This document shows, one piece after another, positions 5,383 through 8,650 of a stretch of 8,650 nt of DNA. The notes under the pieces are model-generated. The model was not told the origin of the DNA. It did not search any database and saw only the letters and a list, made by a program, of their open reading frames with translations. The position numbers were made by a program, and so were the translations under genes. The stretch comes from CAYJAD01 sp964371505 (GTDB taxonomy: Bacteria; Desulfobacterota; Desulfovibrionia; Desulfovibrionales; Desulfovibrionaceae): the NCBI GenBank assembly GCA_964371505.1, contig CAYJNG010000102.1, positions 1 through 8,650 on the forward strand, given 5' to 3'. Numbering within the stretch: position 1 is the first letter of the stretch; each line of letters starts with the position of its first letter.

Positions 5383-6390
5383 TTAGACGCCAAAATCCAC
5401 GATGGCGCAGCCCCAGGTGAAACCTGCACCCACAGAAGCTACCATGGTACGCGTGCCTTGTTTGATGCGTCCTTGCTCGCGAGCGTCATATAGGGCCAGT
5501 GGTACAGAGGCAGAAGAGGTATTGCCGTATTTATGTACATTGGTAAACACTTTGTCTTCTCCAAGGTGTAAACGGGAGCCTACAGACTCAATGATACGTA
5601 AATTAGCTTGATGCGGCACATAGAGGTCAATATCATCAAAGCTAAGGCCGCTTTGTTCGAGCACTTCGTGGGCCACGTGCACAAGGTTACGTACAGCATG
5701 TTTAAATACTTCACGTCCTTGCATTTGCAAGAAAAACTCTTCTGTAATGGTATCACCTACTTTATAGGTGTTGGCAGTGCCGCCGCCAATGGTGATAAGA
5801 TCCCATAGTTTGCCATCAGTATGGCAAATAATATTGCTCACACTAGCAAGTGCTTTTTGACCTTTTGCAGTGGTGTCAGCTGCACGCAATATAAGGGCGC
5901 TGGCGCCATCGCCAAAGAGCACACATGTGGTGCGATCTTCCCAGTTAACACGGCGGGTGAGAGCCTCTACGCACACAAGCAATATGGTAGCGTTAGGGTC
6001 TGCCTTGAGCATGGCGTCGCTTAAAGAGAGTCCGTATAAAAAGCCTGAACAAGCGGCATTGAAGTCCAAGGCCATAACAGTGCCGCAGCCAAGCTTATTG
6101 GCCACAAGGCTTGCGGTGGATGGGCAAATATATTCTGGAGTACAGGTAGCCACAAAAACGTGTGTTATGTCTTTGGCTTCAAGGCCTGCTTCAGCCAAGG
6201 CTTTTTGCGCAGCTTGTGTGCCAATATCTGAAGCGTTTTCACCTTCAGCCAGCATATGTCTTTGCTTAATGCCTGTACGTGTGGTTATCCACTCGTCTGT
6301 GGTGTCTACTATGCGACTTACATCTTCGTTGGTCAAAATACGTTCAGGAACATGAATTCCAAGTCCATGCACATGGCAGGTCGTCTTCAT
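5383..6390 (-). CDS. fabH: 3-oxoacyl-ACP synthase III (KAS III)
   Basis: A 335-residue enzyme that condenses an acyl-CoA primer (acetyl-CoA or a branched primer) with malonyl-ACP to start fatty-acid synthesis. The Cys-His-Asn triad is intact: C114 in FNAACSGFLYG, H260 in YVPHQANLRI and N290 in HKYGNTSSASVPLAL. The CoA-site W34 in TDEWITTRTGI is also visible. Length is within the family range of about 310-335. The C-terminal SVGAGFTWGCAIV is typical. The start ATG at 6388-6390 has only a weak purine-rich site (AAAGAGA) about 6 nt upstream. It is preceded by a 76-bp gap to plsX containing a small hairpin. Primer preference (straight or branched) cannot be read from the sequence. No fabD lies between it and fabG. 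Confidence 0.97.
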   Translation of the reverse strand: MKTTCHVHGLGIHVPERILTNEDVSRIVDTTDEWITTRTGIKQRHMLAEGENASDIGTQAAQKALAEAGLEAKDITHVFVATCTPEYICPSTASLVANKLGCGTVMALDFNAACSGFLYGLSLSDAMLKADPNATILLVCVEALTRRVNWEDRTTCVLFGDGASALILRAADTTAKGQKALASVSNIICHTDGKLWDLITIGGGTANTYKVGDTITEEFFLQMQGREVFKHAVRNLVHVAHEVLEQSGLSFDDIDLYVPHQANLRIIESVGSRLHLGEDKVFTNVHKYGNTSSASVPLALYDAREQGRIKQGTRTMVASVGAGFTWGCAIVDFGV

Positions 6391-6413
6391 AGTATATCTC
6401 TTTATGGTTTTGC

Positions 6414-6428
6414 TTACGCTTGGCGTAA
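6414..6428 (-). other. Small hairpin in the plsX-fabH gap
   Basis: TTACGC (6414-6419) and GCGTAA (6423-6428) form a perfect 6-bp stem with a 3-nt loop, 23 nt upstream of the fabH start and just before its weak Shine-Dalgarno. There is no U tract on the minus strand, so it is not a terminator. It could mark RNA processing or modulate fabH translation. Confidence 0.35.
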
Positions 6429-6466
6429 CATGCAGGAGGATAATAGGTAAAAATTATGCAAAAACC

Positions 6467-7501
6467 TTATAGGGCTCGACTAAACCTTGTTAGCTCGTCA
6501 TTGGCCATGATGGTTTGGGCAAGGTGTGTATTGGTGCCTTTGCGCACAAAAATACCACCCATTTTAATGGCATTACAAATGGCCTTGGAGTTGGATTTGC
6601 CATGACAAACCAATATAAGCCCTTGTAAGCCTAAAATAGGCGCACCGCCGTATTCGGCATAATCTACTGTTTCTCTAAATTTTTGATAGGCGCTTTTAGA
6701 AAGCATGGCGCCAAGTGTGGGAAGTATGCCAGATCGCAAGTGCTTTTTTAAAATGCGTATGAGCGACATGGACAGTCCCTCACTCATTTTAAGCACCACA
6801 TTGCCTAAAAATCCATCACACACTACCACGTTCACTTCGCCGGTAAAAAGGTCACGACCTTCACAGTTACCAGCAAAGTTGAGTTTTTGTGCCATTTTTA
6901 AAAGTTCGTAGGCTTCTTTCACTTGCGTGTTGCCTTTGCCTTCTTCTTCACCAATGCTGAGCAAACTAATGCTTGGCGCGGGATACTCTAAGATATCGCG
7001 TGCAAAGGCATCGCCCATGAGGCCAAATTGAAAAAGGTGATAGGGGCGACAATCTACATTGGCGCCGCAGTCTAGCAATACCAGCGGATTTTTTTCCGTG
7101 GGTAGGAGCGCTGTTAAAGCAGGACGTTCCACACCTTGGATACGCCCAACAATAAACATGCCGCATGCAACGGTGGCACCGGAGTGACCGGCACTAACCA
7201 CAGCATGAGCTGCGCCTTCACGCACAAGACGACAAGCCACTTGGATGGATGCGTTCTTTTTGCGACGCAACACATCCGAGGGCTTTTCGTTCATATGCAC
7301 CACATCAGCTGCGTGAACTATTTCATAGCGCACACCTGTAGTGTCCAAAAGCTCCAGTTCTGCCTCTACTTTAGCGGTGTCACCCACTAAAAGCACAGTC
7401 AAGTCATGGAGCTTTGCAGCACTAATGGCGCCAGGTACCACAACAGAGGGCCCAAAGTCCCCCCCCATGGCATCCACAGCAATGATGGGGCATACGTCCA
7501 T
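6467..7501 (-). CDS. plsX: Phosphate acyltransferase PlsX (acyl-ACP:phosphate)
   Basis: A 344-residue peripheral membrane-associated enzyme that converts acyl-ACP plus phosphate to acyl-phosphate, the donor used by PlsY to start phospholipid synthesis. Family motifs are present in order: IIAVDAMGGDFGP near the N-terminus, SAGHSGATVA (about 103-112), LLPTEKNPLVLLDCGANVDC (about 132-151), LLSIGEEEGKGN (about 180-191) and VVCDGFLGNVVLKMSEG (about 226-242). Length is normal. The ATG overlaps the rpmF stop by one base (TAATG at 7499-7503) and no Shine-Dalgarno is visible within the preceding 25 nt, so translation probably depends on ribosomes finishing rpmF. PlsX draws on the ACP pool made by the downstream genes. 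Confidence 0.97.
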   Translation of the reverse strand: MDVCPIIAVDAMGGDFGPSVVVPGAISAAKLHDLTVLLVGDTAKVEAELELLDTTGVRYEIVHAADVVHMNEKPSDVLRRKKNASIQVACRLVREGAAHAVVSAGHSGATVACGMFIVGRIQGVERPALTALLPTEKNPLVLLDCGANVDCRPYHLFQFGLMGDAFARDILEYPAPSISLLSIGEEEGKGNTQVKEAYELLKMAQKLNFAGNCEGRDLFTGEVNVVVCDGFLGNVVLKMSEGLSMSLIRILKKHLRSGILPTLGAMLSKSAYQKFRETVDYAEYGGAPILGLQGLILVCHGKSNSKAICNAIKMGGIFVRKGTNTHLAQTIMANDELTRFSRAL

Positions 7502-7686
7502 TAATTCTGGTCGTCAGAAGTGGAAATTACCTTGCGTCCTTTGTAAGTGCCGCAGCTTGCACACACAGAGTGAGGCAAAGTGGGTTCGCCACAGTTGCAG
7601 TAAATAACTGTTGGCACAGCCACGCGGTCATGGGAACGACGCATACCTTTTCTGGAACGGGACTTTTTGTTTTGTTGAACTGCCAT
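7501..7686 (-). CDS. rpmF: Ribosomal protein L32, zinc-binding type
   Basis: A 61-residue basic protein of the large ribosomal subunit. The N-terminus MAVQQNKKSRSRKGMRRSHD is the standard L32 signature. Four cysteines, C30 and C32 (YCNCG) and C42 and C45 (CASCG), form the zinc-ribbon of the C+ form, whereas zinc-independent L32 paralogs lose them. The start ATG at 7684-7686 has AAGGAG 6 nt upstream. It lies 24 bp after yceD and overlaps plsX by one base. The yceD-rpmF-plsX linkage is widely conserved in bacteria. A hairpin (7701-7722) just ahead of the Shine-Dalgarno may affect translation. Confidence 0.97.
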   Translation of the reverse strand: MAVQQNKKSRSRKGMRRSHDRVAVPTVIYCNCGEPTLPHSVCASCGTYKGRKVISTSDDQN

Positions 7687-7700
7687 TGTATTCTCCTTAG

Positions 7701-7722
7701 AAATCGAATATTATTTCGATTT
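7701..7722 (-). promoter_or_regulatory. Hairpin spanning the yceD stop and the rpmF leader
   Basis: AAATCGAA (7701-7708) and TTCGATTT (7715-7722) are perfect 8-bp arms with a 6-nt spacer. The structure covers the yceD stop codon and ends 2 nt before the AAGGAG of rpmF (7693-7698). It is AT-rich, so only moderately stable. It could influence coupling between the two genes. Confidence 0.4.
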
Positions 7723-8289
7723 TGTAATTTTCAATGCGCGTAGAGCTGCAAGTCTGGGGTCGCCCTCATCTTGCGTGCACGCACAGGAATTTTCATTTAA
7801 GTTGATGCCACAAGTGGGACAAAGTCCCTTGCAACCCTCTTTGCACACGGGGCGCATTGGCAAGGAGAGCATGAACTCTTCCCAGCACAAAAGGCCAAGA
7901 TCCAGCACAGGAGCGTTGTTTTGTAAAACAATACGCGATTCGCTGTCTTCCAGTGCATCGGCAAAGTCGTCATTATTATCATCCTCTTCATTATCAAAGG
8001 GGATGGACTCGCCGGGGGTGGCTTCAAAAGTATCTATCTCATGGTCAATGGTGGTGGGCGCATCTTCGGCGCAAAGGTCACAATTTTGTACCACTTGACC
8101 TGTGAGCTTGCCACGTACAAGGCATCCACCCTGCATAGGCATAAGGGTAAATTCTGCACGAAGTGGCGTAACTATCTGGCAATTCACATGAAATTCTTTC
8201 ATGGGGGCATCCCATACGCTAGCTTCGTCCACCGTTATCTGGCGGCCGCTGGGGGGGATGTCGTTGATTGCTATAAATAAATTCACCAT
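7711..8289 (-). CDS. yceD: YceD family protein (DUF177), probable 23S rRNA accumulation factor
   Basis: A 192-residue cytoplasmic protein. Features are a CxxC at C70/C73 (NCDLCAEDA), a very acidic stretch at about 100-117 (EEDDNNDDFADALEDSES), then LGLLCWEEFMLSLPMRPVC and a cysteine cluster C149, C153, C157, C160 (CKEGCKGLCPTCG), followed by a short basic C-terminus. This arrangement, directly upstream of rpmF, identifies the DUF177/YceD family, whose E. coli and plant members are needed for normal 23S rRNA accumulation. The cysteines suggest a zinc site, though metal binding is inferred. The start ATG at 8287-8289 has GAGGT 5 nt upstream and a consensus-like promoter just beyond, making it the first gene of the operon. 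The symbol follows E. coli usage. Confidence 0.9.
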   Translation of the reverse strand: MVNLFIAINDIPPSGRQITVDEASVWDAPMKEFHVNCQIVTPLRAEFTLMPMQGGCLVRGKLTGQVVQNCDLCAEDAPTTIDHEIDTFEATPGESIPFDNEEDDNNDDFADALEDSESRIVLQNNAPVLDLGLLCWEEFMLSLPMRPVCKEGCKGLCPTCGINLNENSCACTQDEGDPRLAALRALKITKSK

Positions 8290-8310
8290 AACTTACCTCG
8301 TGAACTGTGC

Positions 8311-8340
8311 CTTTTACATGTTGGGCCTATGCCCTGTCAA
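8311..8340 (-). promoter_or_regulatory. Probable promoter of the yceD-rpmF-plsX-fab operon
   Basis: On the minus strand a perfect TTGACA (complement of 8335-8340) is followed by TGTAAA with a 16-nt spacer (complement of 8313-8318) or TAAAAG with 18 (complement of 8311-8316), each four of six to the -10. Transcription would begin near 8303, giving a leader of about 15 nt ahead of the GAGGT site. The spacer contains GGGC-N4-GCCC (8323-8334), a possible operator. Confidence 0.55.
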
Positions 8341-8450
8341 GATATTTAGCAGGGTTTTTTACTATTTTGTGCCCTTGGCAGGCAATACATGAAATGGAGT
8401 GGCTTGTAAAGAGTTGTTGTTAGTCCTTTCAGTGGGGCCACGTGACTCTT

Positions 8451-8480
8451 ATTTTATGAATGGTTCCCTTTAAACAACAA
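8451..8480 (-). promoter_or_regulatory. Alternative upstream promoter candidate
   Basis: On the minus strand TTGTTG (complement of 8475-8480) and TAAAAT (complement of 8451-8456, five of six to the -10 consensus) are separated by 18 nt. It would give a leader of about 155 nt ahead of yceD. It is weaker than the TTGACA promoter closer to the gene and could be chance in AT-rich DNA. Confidence 0.25.
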
Positions 8481-8510
8481 TGGATTACTTGATTTTGCTC
8501 CAACAAAAGG

Positions 8511-8576
8511 TTTGGTAAATTTTTTAAGTAGATGAGCAGTTTTGCTGTGCTCTTTTTGGTTAAAAAATTTACCGAA
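8511..8576 (-). repeat. Long inverted repeat, copy B of the paired element
   Basis: Perfect 14-bp arms GGTAAATTTTTTAA (8514-8527) and TTAAAAAATTTACC (8560-8573) are extended by one T·G wobble and two T-A pairs to 8511 and 8576. The 32-nt centre itself contains GAGCA...TGCTC. Read on the minus strand, the second arm is followed by CCTTTTGTT, exactly as in copy A (268-334). On the plus strand the inner hairpin is followed by TTTTT and the whole stem by TTTTTT, so it could act as a plus-strand terminator even though no plus-strand gene precedes it. Confidence 0.8.
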
Positions 8577-8633
8577 TTTTTTGTTTACACGTGAATTATA
8601 GTGATGCGTATGAGAGCAGATATACAGGATGGA

Positions 8634-8645
8634 GCTCCTAGGAGC
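8634..8645. repeat. Perfect 12-bp GC-rich palindrome at the right edge
   Basis: GCTCCTAGGAGC reads the same on both strands and overlaps a second palindrome, GGAGCTCC (8631-8638). It may be a protein-binding site or the start of a larger element cut by the window edge. Nothing in the visible sequence assigns it a function. Confidence 0.4.
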
Positions 8646-8650
8646 CCCAT

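Larger units (their letters stand above)
8290..8650. other. Gap upstream of yceD, no credible gene
   Basis: This 361-bp stretch to the right edge holds the yceD promoter candidates, the inverted repeat 8511-8576 and the palindrome 8634-8645. On the plus strand there is also a terminator-like signal, CCCTG...CAGGG followed by TTTTTT (8332-8360). An open minus-strand frame enters from the right edge and stops near 8458, but it reads through the inverted repeat and has no recognisable protein character. In related genomes rpmB would be expected upstream of yceD, as I recall. It is not visible here. Confidence 0.65.

Noticed and set aside
5870..6355. 161-codon plus-strand open frame antisense to fabH
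   Set aside because: It lies entirely inside fabH, which has complete catalytic motifs. Its composition is that of an antisense shadow.
8458..8650. Minus-strand open frame entering from the right edge
   Set aside because: It runs through copy B of the inverted repeat, no start is visible, and the peptide has no recognisable protein features. It is more likely chance openness in AT-rich DNA.
1..8650. CRISPR arrays, tRNA or rRNA genes, transposases, defence or phage genes
   Set aside because: No regularly spaced direct repeats, no tRNA-like or rRNA sequence, and no mobile-element or defence protein was recognised on either strand. The coding content is housekeeping.

Overview
The window reads as chromosomal core sequence from a bacterium of moderate G+C content, most likely a member of the Desulfovibrionales. 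This is inferred from the gene order yceD-rpmF-plsX-fabH-fabG-acpP-fabF-glyA, with no fabD between fabH and fabG, which I recall from Desulfovibrio genomes, and from the style of the CheV and SHMT proteins. No search was possible, so genus and species stay open. Every supported gene lies on the minus strand, so transcription runs from high to low coordinates.

Layout in the direction of transcription: (1) a 361-bp gap (8290-8650) holding a long inverted repeat and a TTGACA-type promoter; (2) a tightly packed cluster of yceD (DUF177), rpmF (ribosomal protein L32), plsX, fabH, fabG and acpP; (3) a strong intrinsic terminator directly after acpP, then a 194-bp leader with inverted repeats; (4) fabF and glyA; (5) a long hairpin, then cheV, which ends in a textbook terminator; (6) a 354-bp gap with a second copy of the inverted repeat; (7) the first 40 codons of rpsF (ribosomal protein S6), running off the left edge.

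Together the genes link ribosome assembly (YceD and L32), phospholipid initiation (PlsX makes acyl-phosphate from acyl-ACP), and fatty-acid initiation and elongation (FabH, FabG, ACP, FabF) with one-carbon metabolism (GlyA). FabD, the FabZ/FabA dehydratase and the enoyl-ACP reductase are needed for a full FASII cycle but are not in the window. CheV appears to be an unrelated chemotaxis gene next door.

The coding content is ordinary and intact. The most unusual signal is non-coding. The two large gaps flanking the gene block carry related 66-67-bp inverted repeats in opposite orientation. Within the 14-bp core stem they differ at five base-pair positions. Four are double substitutions that keep pairing and the fifth restores a pair. 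That pattern suggests a dispersed family of hairpin elements whose structure is maintained.
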